Positions 1 through 6,405 of a stretch of 6,606 nucleotides of DNA are shown one piece after another. The notes below the pieces were generated by a model. That model had not been told where the DNA came from. It did no database searches and was given only the letters and a program-made list of their open reading frames with translations. Each line of letters begins with the position of its first letter. Positions within the stretch are counted from its first letter, which is position 1. Source of the stretch: JAZQLP01 sp045629205 (GTDB lineage Bacteria > Bacillota > Clostridia > Oscillospirales > UBA644); contig JAZQQT010000158.1 of the NCBI GenBank assembly GCA_045629205.1, positions 1 to 6,606 of the forward strand, given 5' to 3'. The position numbers and the translations under genes are program-made.

Positions 1-136
1 GTCAGGCCAGTGATTTGCCTCCAGCTTCCTTCAGATTCCCGATTACCCGGGACACCCTTGCTCTTGGCTATATCCTTCCCGCTGTCGGGCGGATTGGGGA
101 CTTTCACCCCTTGAAACATGCGCCCGCTGGGCGCAC
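1..136 (-). mobile_element. Group II intron (IIC-like), 5' end, truncated by window edge
   Basis: Read on the minus strand, the segment begins at position 136 with GTGCGCCC, the GUGYG-type 5' splice-site start of group II introns. It continues with a small GCGCCC/GGGCGC hairpin, the GGGGTGAAAGTCCCC block (96-110), GCAAGGGTGTCC (50-61) and GGAATCTGAAGGAAGC (24-39). The last three closely resemble domain I of the group IIC intron of Oceanobacillus iheyensis as I remember it. Group II introns are self-splicing ribozymes and retroelements. The reverse transcriptase/maturase gene and the 3' end would lie left of position 1, so completeness cannot be judged. Placement right after a terminator hairpin (144-184) fits the known target preference of class IIC introns. 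A plus-strand reading frame across 15-209 is antisense to the intron and is not a gene. The intron call is firm; the IIC subclass is inferred from domain I and the insertion site. Confidence 0.85.
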
Positions 137-143
137 TACAACA

Positions 144-184
144 AAAGACGCGCATCTGTCAGACAGACAAATGTGCGTCTTTTT
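144..184. terminator. Bidirectional intrinsic terminator; target site of the intron
   Basis: Arms 144-160 and 166-182 form a 17-position stem with a 5-nt loop (AGACA). In either transcript direction one position is a mismatch and one a G-U wobble. Five Ts (180-184) end the plus-strand form, and a TTTTGTTGTA tract (146-137 read on the minus strand) ends the other, directly abutting the intron 5' end. The hairpin can terminate transcription from either side. The gene it originally served is not identifiable here, because the left side is interrupted by the intron. Confidence 0.75.
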
Positions 185-185
185 G

Positions 186-236
186 AATGAAGCGCATCTT
201 CGGGCATAAATCGGGTTGCCGTGCAGCCGCTTCATT
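186..236. repeat. 9-bp inverted repeat overlapping the -35 box
   Basis: AATGAAGCG (186-194) and CGCTTCATT (228-236) are perfect inverted copies separated by 33 nt. The right arm shares its last two bases with the TTGACA at 235-240. The spacer holds a second small hairpin, GGTTGC/GCAGCC (214-219 with 223-228, one G-U pair). It could be an operator for a regulator of the downstream gene, or a structural remnant. The bases are seen directly; any function is a guess. Confidence 0.4.
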
Positions 237-263
237 GACATAACTTTGCGTTTATGCTATACT
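235..263 (+). promoter_or_regulatory. Strong sigma-70/sigma-A promoter for the membrane protein gene
   Basis: TTGACA (235-240), a 17-nt spacer and TATACT (258-263), with TG at 255-256 giving an extended -10. Initiation would be near position 270, leaving an untranslated leader of about 84 nt before the ATG at 354. A second extended -10-like TGATATAAT (320-328) lacks a clear -35 and would start transcription only just upstream of the ribosome binding site, so it is at best an auxiliary promoter. Confidence 0.8.
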
Positions 264-353
264 TTGCTCGGATAGGCGCTGCGGTATGCAAAACGATAAA
301 CATGCAGGGCAATCAATCATGATATAATAAACAATAATAACAGAGAGGTTTTT

Positions 354-758
354 ATGGAAACAAATGAATTACGAGAGCTGATCGAAAAAACCGAAGCCGC
401 CGGAAAAAAGCAGAACACAATCATGACGATACAATTGATATTTACACTGGTAATGACCGCGGCATTTATTACAATGCTGGTTTATGTTATCAAAACCGCA
501 ACTTCCGTAAACGATATTACGCAGGAATTAAAGCACACGGTCGACAACGTCAACACGATTTCCGATGAACTTGCTGCCGCCGATCTTGAAGAAACGGTAA
601 AAAATATCAATAATCTTGCAATCACTTCACAGGAAAAACTAACCGAAGCCGCAGAAAAAATCAACCAAATCGATATTGACGAGTTGAATTCGGCAATCAA
701 AAATTTATCCGATACGGTTGAACCGTTGGCAAAATTCTTTAATTTATTTTCGAAATAA
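354..758 (+). CDS. Small single-pass membrane protein with coiled-coil tail, unknown function
   Basis: The 134-residue protein is not one I can assign to a named family. A charged, probably cytoplasmic N-terminus (residues 1-22) precedes one hydrophobic transmembrane helix at about residues 23-46. The rest (50-134) is predominantly helical and polar, with heptad-like spacing typical of coiled coils. Two imperfect segments, ADLEETVKNINNL (76-88) and IDIDELNSAIKNL (106-118), share D-[LI]-[ED]-E and a terminal NL, so the tail may have arisen by internal duplication. It broadly resembles the signalling-helix or DUF948-like membrane proteins of Firmicutes, but this is only a structural likeness. 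The ATG is preceded by GAGAGG (343-348). The gene is monocistronic: its own promoter lies at 235-263 and it shares a bidirectional terminator with the converging SPFH gene. A membrane-anchored scaffold role is conceivable but unproven. Confidence 0.85.
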   Translation: METNELRELIEKTEAAGKKQNTIMTIQLIFTLVMTAAFITMLVYVIKTATSVNDITQELKHTVDNVNTISDELAAADLEETVKNINNLAITSQEKLTEAAEKINQIDIDELNSAIKNLSDTVEPLAKFFNLFSK

Positions 759-774
759 ACCGTTTGATCATAAC

Positions 775-815
775 AAAATCCGTCTGCAGGGTTTGACGAT
801 GCAGACGGATATTTT
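775..815. terminator. Shared bidirectional terminator between converging genes
   Basis: ATCCGTCTGCA (778-788) pairs perfectly over 11 bp with TGCAGACGGAT (800-810), with an 11-nt loop. TTTT at 812-815 follows on the plus strand, and AAAA at 775-778 gives a T run on the minus strand. It lies 17 nt after the membrane-protein stop and 15 nt beyond the stop of the converging SPFH gene, so it serves both. Confidence 0.9.
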
Positions 816-829
816 ATATGTTTTTATGT

Positions 830-2134
830 CTATTTTATATCAGAATCGTTGAACGGGTCTCCGCATTCGGGACAGAATTTGGGAGGATTGTGAGGATCTT
901 CGGGTTCCCAACCGCATTTATCACATTTATACAGCGGGGCGTCGGTAGGTTTTTTTGCGCCGCATTCCGTGCAGAACTTACCTTTATTAACGTTACCGCA
1001 GGAGCAAGTCCATCCTGTTTCGGGTCTTTTTGCGCCGCATTCACCGCAGAAATTGCCGGAAGCTGTGTTTCCGCAAGCGCATTTCCATGTCGTTCCCGTT
1101 GCCGGAGCCGAAGGGGCAGACTGCTGTGCGCCCATAGCGTATAAATTCTGCGCATTTACACCGCCTGCATTCATTGCCATACCCATGCCCATAAAACCGG
1201 TCATTGCTCCGCCTTCGTTGGCAGCGGCGGCTTTCATTGCTTCTGCCTGCGCGCCCACGAGACGTGCGGCTCCTGCCTGAGGAGAAGTTGTCATCGCGAT
1301 TTCTTCCCACTCTGTTATCTTCTTGCGCTGATCGTCCGGAATAGTTACGGAATTAAAAGTAAGAGTTGCGAGTTCTACACCGCGAAGCTCTTTCCACTCA
1401 TATCTGAGTTCGTTCATAAGAGCCGCGCCGACTTCTTTTGTATGGCTCGGAATCTGATAATATTTTATATTCTGTTCGGCAATCGAACCGAGAGCCGGCT
1501 GAAGAGCGTCGAGAAGAGAACTCTTGAGCGTTTCATCGATTTCTTCGCGACGATATTCGCTTACAACATTGCCGCATACATTTGTATAAAAAAGAAGCGG
1601 GTCTGTTATACGGTAGGAATAAATACCGTTGCAGCGAAGGTCAACAGACAAATCAAAACCAAGCTGCTGATTTACTACGACATGAAACGGAATGGGACTG
1701 GGTGTGCCGAATTTGTTGCCGAGAATCTCTTTTGTATTGAAGTAATAAACTCTCTGATCTTTTGCCGTATCTCCGCCGAAGGTAAAACGTTTACCGATAA
1801 GTTTGAAGGTTTCGATAATCGATTCACCCAGTTTTCCGGCAAAAAGGCTGGGCTCGGTGGAATTATTCCATGTAAATTCACCCGGCTCCGCGCAGAACTC
1901 GACAACTTTGCCCTGTTCGACAATAATCATACACTGACCGTCGGCAACGGCAATTCCGGAACCGTTTGAAATAATATTATCTTCGCCCTTGGTGTTTGAT
2001 GACCTGCCGGAAACCCTCTTTTGTCCTTTTACGCAAAGAACTTCTTTATCTATTGAATCGCAGTAGAAAAACTCTTTCCACTGATCGGCAAGAACGCCTC
2101 CTACGGCGCCGGTAATCGCTTTTATAAGACCCAT
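830..2134 (-). CDS. SPFH-domain protein with three C-terminal zinc ribbons (YdjI-like)
   Basis: The 434-residue protein matches the clostridial YdjI-like branch of SPFH (stomatin/prohibitin/flotillin/HflK-C) proteins, sometimes labelled 'virion core protein'. Residues 1-40 hold the conserved start with ADQWKEFFYC and VKGQKR. The SPFH fold spans roughly 40-280, including NIISNGSGIAVADGQ, PGEFTW and DPLLFYTNVCGN. A Gly/Met/Ala-rich linker (about 300-345) leads to zinc ribbons with cysteines C352/C354/C363/C366, C377/C379/C388/C391 and, rubredoxin-like, C404/C407/C421/C424. There is no signal peptide or transmembrane helix, so it should be a cytoplasmic protein that assembles at the membrane. 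In Bacillus subtilis, YdjI works with YdjG/YdjH to link the phage-shock protein PspA to the membrane. No pspA, ydjG or ydjH homologue is visible here, so a stress role is inferred from family. The start is supported by AAAGGAG (complement of 2141-2147). Confidence 0.93.
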   Translation of the reverse strand: MGLIKAITGAVGGVLADQWKEFFYCDSIDKEVLCVKGQKRVSGRSSNTKGEDNIISNGSGIAVADGQCMIIVEQGKVVEFCAEPGEFTWNNSTEPSLFAGKLGESIIETFKLIGKRFTFGGDTAKDQRVYYFNTKEILGNKFGTPSPIPFHVVVNQQLGFDLSVDLRCNGIYSYRITDPLLFYTNVCGNVVSEYRREEIDETLKSSLLDALQPALGSIAEQNIKYYQIPSHTKEVGAALMNELRYEWKELRGVELATLTFNSVTIPDDQRKKITEWEEIAMTTSPQAGAARLVGAQAEAMKAAAANEGGAMTGFMGMGMAMNAGGVNAQNLYAMGAQQSAPSAPATGTTWKCACGNTASGNFCGECGAKRPETGWTCSCGNVNKGKFCTECGAKKPTDAPLYKCDKCGWEPEDPHNPPKFCPECGDPFNDSDIK

Positions 2135-2172
2135 TTTATTCTCCTTTACTATTGAACACTTTTACAAAATAC

Positions 2173-2201
2173 ATTATATTACATATCAGTGATTATGTCA
2201 A
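2173..2201 (-). promoter_or_regulatory. Consensus promoter for the SPFH gene
   Basis: On the minus strand TTGACA (complement of 2196-2201), a 17-nt spacer and TATAAT (complement of 2173-2178) match the housekeeping consensus exactly. Initiation near 2166 gives a leader of about 30 nt to the ATG at 2134. A perfect consensus suggests strong, mainly constitutive transcription unless a repressor acts. Confidence 0.88.
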
Positions 2202-2261
2202 CACATATCAATCAAGAGCAACTTTTATTTTTTCAGAAAAAATGTATCCCACTTTATAATT

Positions 2262-2289
2262 TTGTCATATAATAATGCTAATATATAAT
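2262..2289 (+). promoter_or_regulatory. Probable promoter for the STAS-kinase gene
   Basis: TTGTCA (2262-2267, one mismatch to consensus), a 16-nt spacer and TATAAT (2284-2289) would start transcription near 2296. Two further TATAAT hexamers (2255-2260 and 2268-2273) lie in the same AT-rich stretch with weaker -35 partners (for example TTCAGA at 2232-2237), so the active box is uncertain. It is divergent from the SPFH promoter. Confidence 0.55.
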
Positions 2290-2315
2290 AAATTTTATAT
2301 TCTTTATCGTTTTTT

Positions 2316-2319
2316 GGAG
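2316..2319 (+). promoter_or_regulatory. Ribosome binding site that fixes the STAS-kinase start
   Basis: GGAG sits 9 nt before the ATG at 2329. The in-frame ATG at 2275 has no such site and lies upstream of the best -10 box, so the first 18 codons of the longer frame are probably not translated. Confidence 0.8.
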
Positions 2320-2328
2320 AACACAGCA

Positions 2329-3498
2329 ATGAAAAATACATATGAAAACGGAATATTAACTCTCTATCCGGAGGGAAGGATAGTCTCTGCCAACGCACCG
2401 GCAACTCAAACAGAGATTAACTCTCTGCTTGAACAAAAACCCGAAAACGTTATTCTCGATGGGGACAATCTTGAATATATTTCATCTGCAGGACTCCGAA
2501 TAATACTGAACATCCGCAAAGCATACCCGGATTTCAAGCTCATAAACATCAATGCCGAAGTTTACGATATTTTTGACATGACAGGCTTTACGGAAATGCT
2601 CACGATCGAAAAAGCATACCGTAAATTCTCTGTTGACGGCTGCGAAATGATCGGTCAGGGTTCAAACGGTATGGTCTACCGTATTGATAACGACACGGTC
2701 ATAAAGGTATACCGTAATCCCGACGCTCTCGATGAAATCAAAAGGGAAAGAGAACTTGCCCGTAAGGCTTTTATTCTGGGCATTCCGACCGCTATCCCCT
2801 ATGATGTAGTTAAAGTAGGTAACAGTTACGGTTCCGTATTTGAATTGCTCAACGCATCATCGTTTGCGAAGCTGATCAACGATAATCCGGAGACGATGGA
2901 TGATTATATCAAGCTTTATGCCGAACTATTGAAAAAAACTCATTCTACTTCCGTAAACAGCGGAGAATTGCCTTCTGTTAAAGAAACGGCGCTGCAATGG
3001 GTCGATTATTTAAAACAGTATCTGGACAACGCAGTCTGGTCAAAACTCTATAAACTTGTCGAAGATATCCCCGACAGCAACGGAATCGTTCACGGCGACT
3101 TTCATATCGGCAATATTAAAATGCAGAACGGTGAAGCGTTGATAATAGATATGGATACGTTATCTGTCGGAAACCCGGTTTTTGAGTTTGCGTCAGTATT
3201 CCTTGCATATAAAGGTTTTGCGGAAATCAATCACAGTCACGTTGAAAATTTTCTCGGCATAACTTATGAAACGGCGGATAAAATCTGGAACGGCGTTCTG
3301 AAATATTATCTGAATACCGAAGACGAAAGCATAATAAACGCCGCGAAAGAAAAAGCCATGTGTGTGGGATATGCACGTTTGATGAGACGAACGATCAAAC
3401 GTATCGGATTTGATGATCCCGAAGGAGCTAAACAGATAGAACTTTGCAAACAGCATCTGAATGAGCTTGTTCCCAAACAAACATCGCTTGCCTATTAA
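2329..3498 (+). CDS. STAS domain fused to an APH-type small-molecule/protein kinase
   Basis: The protein has 389 residues from the chosen ATG. Residues 1 to about 95 form a STAS (anti-sigma-factor antagonist) domain with the signature ILDGDNLEYISSAGLRIIL (42-60). S52/S53 fall at the loop phosphorylated in SpoIIAA and RsbV, though the canonical aspartate is absent. Residues 105-389 form a kinase of the aminoglycoside phosphotransferase/choline kinase superfamily, with a glycine-rich loop IGQGSNGMVYRI (108-119), a VIK lysine (K126), a catalytic loop HGDFHIGN (255-262, D257 and N262) and a metal-binding IDMD (273-276). The kinase half resembles clostridial and Fibrobacter kinases classed as TIGR02172, from memory. 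All expected catalytic residues are present, so it is probably active. Substrate is unknown: the fused STAS serine, a partner protein or a small molecule are all possible. A hairpin and 83 nt separate it from the next gene. Confidence 0.88.
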   Translation: MKNTYENGILTLYPEGRIVSANAPATQTEINSLLEQKPENVILDGDNLEYISSAGLRIILNIRKAYPDFKLININAEVYDIFDMTGFTEMLTIEKAYRKFSVDGCEMIGQGSNGMVYRIDNDTVIKVYRNPDALDEIKRERELARKAFILGIPTAIPYDVVKVGNSYGSVFELLNASSFAKLINDNPETMDDYIKLYAELLKKTHSTSVNSGELPSVKETALQWVDYLKQYLDNAVWSKLYKLVEDIPDSNGIVHGDFHIGNIKMQNGEALIIDMDTLSVGNPVFEFASVFLAYKGFAEINHSHVENFLGITYETADKIWNGVLKYYLNTEDESIINAAKEKAMCVGYARLMRRTIKRIGFDDPEGAKQIELCKQHLNELVPKQTSLAY

Positions 3499-3512
3499 AA
3501 TCATATATAACC

Positions 3513-3560
3513 GAAACATCTTGGGTAAATCTTTTCAGATCATACCCAAGAGTTTCTTTT
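3513..3560 (+). terminator. Long hairpin terminator or attenuator between two plus-strand genes
   Basis: GAAAC (3513-3517) pairs with GTTTC (3552-3556), TCTTGGGTA (3519-3527) with TACCCAAGA (3543-3551), and ATCT (3529-3532) with AGAT (3537-3540) around a TTTC loop. Only A3518, A3528 and C3541-A3542 are unpaired. TTTT (3557-3560) follows. It lies 14 nt after the STAS-kinase stop and 21 nt before the next start codon. I see no convincing promoter between hairpin and gene, so partial read-through may supply the downstream gene. Confidence 0.75.
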
Positions 3561-3581
3561 ATATCAGTAAAGGATATTCCA

Positions 3582-4274
3582 ATGTGCACAGCAATCGCAA
3601 AAAAAGGAAATGACCTGATTTACGGCTTTAATCTTGATATTGACCCGTCTGTCTGGAATTTCAAATTGCTTAAAACAAAGCATTATTTTTCCGTAGGCAT
3701 TACAGTAGGAAGCACGACCTATCTTACACACGGCATAAATTCCGACGGTCAATTCGGAAACGTTCCGTATATGAACGGAGAGCCGTATGAAATACCGAAA
3801 GGTAAAAAGCGGGAAAGAATCGATTTATTGAATGACAGGTATATCCGAGGCAGATACACGTCGGATGATATTGATAAAATTATTGAAGAAAAATCAATTG
3901 TAAACATACCGGACATCACCATGCATTCTCTGATCGGAAACAAAAGCGGAGAATTTATGATCATAGAACCCGGATACGGTATCAAAAAAATCACCGATGA
4001 TTTTGCTGCCATCACCAACTTCCCGATTCTTGCAGATTTAAAAAGTTACGACAATCCTTTTTACGGAAAAGATCGCTGCGACAAGGCGGTTTCGATACTC
4101 AAAAACAGCGGCGCGGATTTTTCCGTAAACGATGCTCTTGATTTATTGAAACAAGTCAAACAGGAAGGACAGTGGGGAACCAGGATTTCATTTGTCTATT
4201 CGAAAAATGAACATGCCGTTCATTATTGCTTAAACGGTGATTTTAATAATATCATAATACACTGTTTTGATTAA
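3582..4274 (+). CDS. Small Ntn hydrolase, choloylglycine hydrolase/penicillin V acylase superfamily
   Basis: The 230-residue protein starts MCTAI. In this superfamily the initiator Met is removed and Cys2 becomes the N-terminal nucleophile that cleaves linear amide (C-N, non-peptide) bonds. Also visible are NLD (17-19; D19 matches the family aspartate), HGINSDGQFGN (50-60), TNFP (145-148; N146 matches the oxyanion-hole asparagine) and KDR (163-165; R165 is a candidate for the conserved arginine). The family motif G-R-N-x-D reads GFNLD here, so the arginine contacting substrate in bile salt hydrolases and penicillin V acylases is replaced by F16. At 230 residues it is shorter than bile salt hydrolases (about 315-340). 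There is no signal peptide, so it should be cytoplasmic. Substrate is unknown and bile salts should not be assumed. The start is supported by AAAGGA (3569-3574), and the gene is followed by a strong terminator. Confidence 0.85.
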   Translation: MCTAIAKKGNDLIYGFNLDIDPSVWNFKLLKTKHYFSVGITVGSTTYLTHGINSDGQFGNVPYMNGEPYEIPKGKKRERIDLLNDRYIRGRYTSDDIDKIIEEKSIVNIPDITMHSLIGNKSGEFMIIEPGYGIKKITDDFAAITNFPILADLKSYDNPFYGKDRCDKAVSILKNSGADFSVNDALDLLKQVKQEGQWGTRISFVYSKNEHAVHYCLNGDFNNIIIHCFD

Positions 4275-4287
4275 TATTCATTTACTT

Positions 4288-4320
4288 AAAAAGCTCAGAG
4301 GAAAACCTCTGAGCTTTTTT
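4288..4320. terminator. Symmetric bidirectional terminator
   Basis: A perfect 14-bp stem (4288-4301 with 4306-4319) carries an AAAA loop. The core is GCTCAGAGG/CCTCTGAGC, flanked by five A and six T residues. It ends the Ntn hydrolase transcript on the plus strand and the beta-helix transcript on the minus strand. Confidence 0.95.
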
Positions 4321-4345
4321 ATAATCATTGTTTACAGAGCTTATT

Positions 4346-6349
4346 CTATTCCCTGCCCGCAGTGCTGTAATCAAAGACGGAAAAATCTTCCATGTCGTAT
4401 AACGGAGACCCATCGAGAACCGTAAAATCACCGTTATGCGCATCGGCAAACATTGGATTTTCATCATAATATTCGTTATTATGAAATTTATCCTCGGTAT
4501 ACGATCCGCTGTAATCATAAAAGAGATTTCCCGACTCTGTCATCAGCCAGGGCGACGCTTCCGGGAAATATCCGAAGAGAAAAATGTCTTCGGCAGAATC
4601 GACAAGAAAAATATTATTGGTTATCAGTAAATCCGCAGCGGTATACCAGTAGCCGTCGAGATTAGCCCCACCGCCTATTGAATGATTTGCGAATGCCACG
4701 ATATTGTTGTTTATCTTCAGATTTGAACAGCATCCGGTAACGGTTATACCGTCGTCGGAACAATTATAAAGCAGATTATTTTCAACGATATGATTTGACG
4801 AACCCTGATCGAAATACAGACAGTGACCGCCGTAACCGCCTTCACCCTCATATCTGTAAACATCGTGAACAACGTTGCCTATCACTTCCCCGCCGGACTG
4901 CCAACCGAACATGTATATACCGCCCATATCGGAGATAATGCCCTGTCCTATGTCGTAAACAAGGTTATACAGTATCTTTATATCCGAAAGCTGATAATTC
5001 TCTGAAATACCGCCTCCGCTTGCGGAAATACCGTTGTAATAACCGTCGAAAACAGTATTATGAGCAATAACTCCGCCATTGCAGTGAGTAAAAGAAATAC
5101 CGTATCCGTCGGGATTGATTCTGCCGTAGTGCGCGACGGTATTGTTTGTTACTGTTATATTCGCCGGTCGGTAATCCGGATTCCATGAATTAACCGTTAT
5201 TGCAGATATTCCTATCTGGGTCAAAGAAGAATCGGTAACACATATATTCGAGGAGTCACGGTGTATACATATTGCCGTTCCGCCGATATTCATAAAGGAA
5301 CATCTGTTAAACATAACACATTCGGAAGAAGTAATAAAAACAGCCGCTGTGCTTCTTTGCCCCGGTCCTTCTCCCAAAGAAACAGTATAGTCTGTTCCGC
5401 AAAAAATCAAATCCTCAAAACAGATATCATAGCAGCCGGTCAAGGTAATCAAACTGTCGATATGTCCGTAATACAAACGCGTATTTTCCGGCGTTTCGCC
5501 GTTTTGCGGAACATAATACAGTTCTTTTGCGCTTTTGTCGAAAAACCACTCGCCGGGTTCATTAAGAGTTTCGCGGACATTTACAAACCAATAACGGCAA
5601 TCTTTAGGCAATCCGTAACTGTTGCCGAATGAAAACGTCATTTCACCCGTTGATGAGTCAATCCCGAGCATGGGAATAACGTCATCTATCCATCCTCTTG
5701 CAACAACATTACCGAGCATACTTTCGGGAGCGGAAAAATCTATCAGATCGGCAGGATCGCCATATCCTGTCCATACTGCGCCGCTGCCGTATCCAACGGA
5801 AGAACTTCCGTCGGCGGACACAGAATCCGCAACGGCGTATAAATATCCTTCTTCAGGATATCTGGAATTTTTAAGATGACCGTCATCATTAAAAAGCGTA
5901 TATATATCTTCGTCTTCGGATACGGTTGTGACCCACGCGGTCACACCGTTTATTTCGGTCGTTTCCCAACCGGTAATATATTTGCCGCCGAAAAATTCGA
6001 CTTTTTCACCGTTATAGGCACTGTATTCAACGCTTCTGCGGTCTGTTTCATCAAAAGAAAGCGTGTAATCAAGCACATACTGACCTTCGCGGAACCATAC
6101 ATGAATCTGTTCTTCTCCGGCAATTGACTTGGCTTTTTCTTTTGCTGCGTTAAACGTTGCAAGCGGAGAATCCATTGTTCCGTCGTTTGCATCGTTTCCG
6201 TCGGTGGCGACAAATATATCGTTTTCTCCAACAGCTGCGGGCGCGGCGACGACATCCATGCCGTCGGCCTTATCTTCCGAAAACATGGCAACTGCCGTCA
6301 ATAAAAGAATAATTGTCAATACCAAAAAAAGAGAAATGATTTTTTTCAT
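4346..6349 (-). CDS. Secreted right-handed parallel beta-helix protein, possible glycoside hydrolase
   Basis: The 667-residue protein begins with an MKK start and a hydrophobic core (residues 4-21), with an AVA site at 19-21 suggesting signal peptidase I cleavage; there is no lipobox cysteine. Residues 45-70 (FVATDGNDANDGTMDSPLAT) are the usual opening of beta-helix polysaccharide-active proteins. Next come VWFREGQYVL (84-93), an insert-like domain containing FGGKYITGW (120-128) and NSRYPEEGYL (161-170), and GEWFFDKSAKELYYVP (266-281). Residues 300-610 carry the beta-helix coils, rich in N-N-x-[IVL] turns. DMGGIYMFGW (474-483) and YFDQGSSN (512-519) put D475 and D514 on neighbouring coils as candidate catalytic acids. 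The layout resembles GH141-like proteins (alpha-fucosidase/xylanase), but that assignment is tentative. The start has GGGAG (complement of 6357-6361). A paralogue lies immediately upstream on the same strand. It probably acts extracellularly on glycans. Confidence 0.88.
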   Translation of the reverse strand: MKKIISLFLVLTIILLLTAVAMFSEDKADGMDVVAAPAAVGENDIFVATDGNDANDGTMDSPLATFNAAKEKAKSIAGEEQIHVWFREGQYVLDYTLSFDETDRRSVEYSAYNGEKVEFFGGKYITGWETTEINGVTAWVTTVSEDEDIYTLFNDDGHLKNSRYPEEGYLYAVADSVSADGSSSVGYGSGAVWTGYGDPADLIDFSAPESMLGNVVARGWIDDVIPMLGIDSSTGEMTFSFGNSYGLPKDCRYWFVNVRETLNEPGEWFFDKSAKELYYVPQNGETPENTRLYYGHIDSLITLTGCYDICFEDLIFCGTDYTVSLGEGPGQRSTAAVFITSSECVMFNRCSFMNIGGTAICIHRDSSNICVTDSSLTQIGISAITVNSWNPDYRPANITVTNNTVAHYGRINPDGYGISFTHCNGGVIAHNTVFDGYYNGISASGGGISENYQLSDIKILYNLVYDIGQGIISDMGGIYMFGWQSGGEVIGNVVHDVYRYEGEGGYGGHCLYFDQGSSNHIVENNLLYNCSDDGITVTGCCSNLKINNNIVAFANHSIGGGANLDGYWYTAADLLITNNIFLVDSAEDIFLFGYFPEASPWLMTESGNLFYDYSGSYTEDKFHNNEYYDENPMFADAHNGDFTVLDGSPLYDMEDFSVFDYSTAGRE

Positions 6350-6375
6350 TTATTATCTCCCGAACTTTTTTATCT

Positions 6376-6404
6376 ATTATATATTATCTGATAATTGCTG
6401 TCAA
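6376..6404 (-). promoter_or_regulatory. Consensus promoter for the beta-helix gene
   Basis: TTGACA (complement of 6399-6404), a 17-nt spacer and TATAAT (complement of 6376-6381) match the housekeeping consensus exactly. The -35 box is one base from the T run of the preceding terminator (6406-6410). Initiation would fall near 6369, giving a leader of about 20 nt. Confidence 0.88.
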
Positions 6405-6405
6405 G

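Noticed and set aside
15..209. 64-residue plus-strand reading frame at the left edge
   Set aside because: It runs antisense through conserved group II intron domain I and the terminator hairpin; it has no ribosome binding site and its residues follow from RNA structure.
969..1969. Plus-strand reading frames (969-1280, 1442-1969) opposite the SPFH gene
   Set aside because: They are antisense to a confidently identified, highly conserved gene and show no recognisable domain.
2275..2328. Upstream ATG adding 18 residues to the STAS-kinase
   Set aside because: It has no ribosome binding site and lies before the best -10 box; the added residues are AT-rich leader translation, while the ATG at 2329 has GGAG at proper spacing and fits the STAS N-terminus.
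3582..3600. Calling the Ntn hydrolase a bile salt hydrolase
   Set aside because: The N-terminal motif fits the superfamily, but the short length and Arg-to-Phe change at residue 16 argue against assigning bile salts as substrate.
5261..6291. Frames at 5261-5632, 5622-5879, 5876-6127 (plus) and 5950-6291 (minus) within the beta-helix gene
   Set aside because: They are shadows of the 667-residue gene, without a convincing ribosome binding site or family features.
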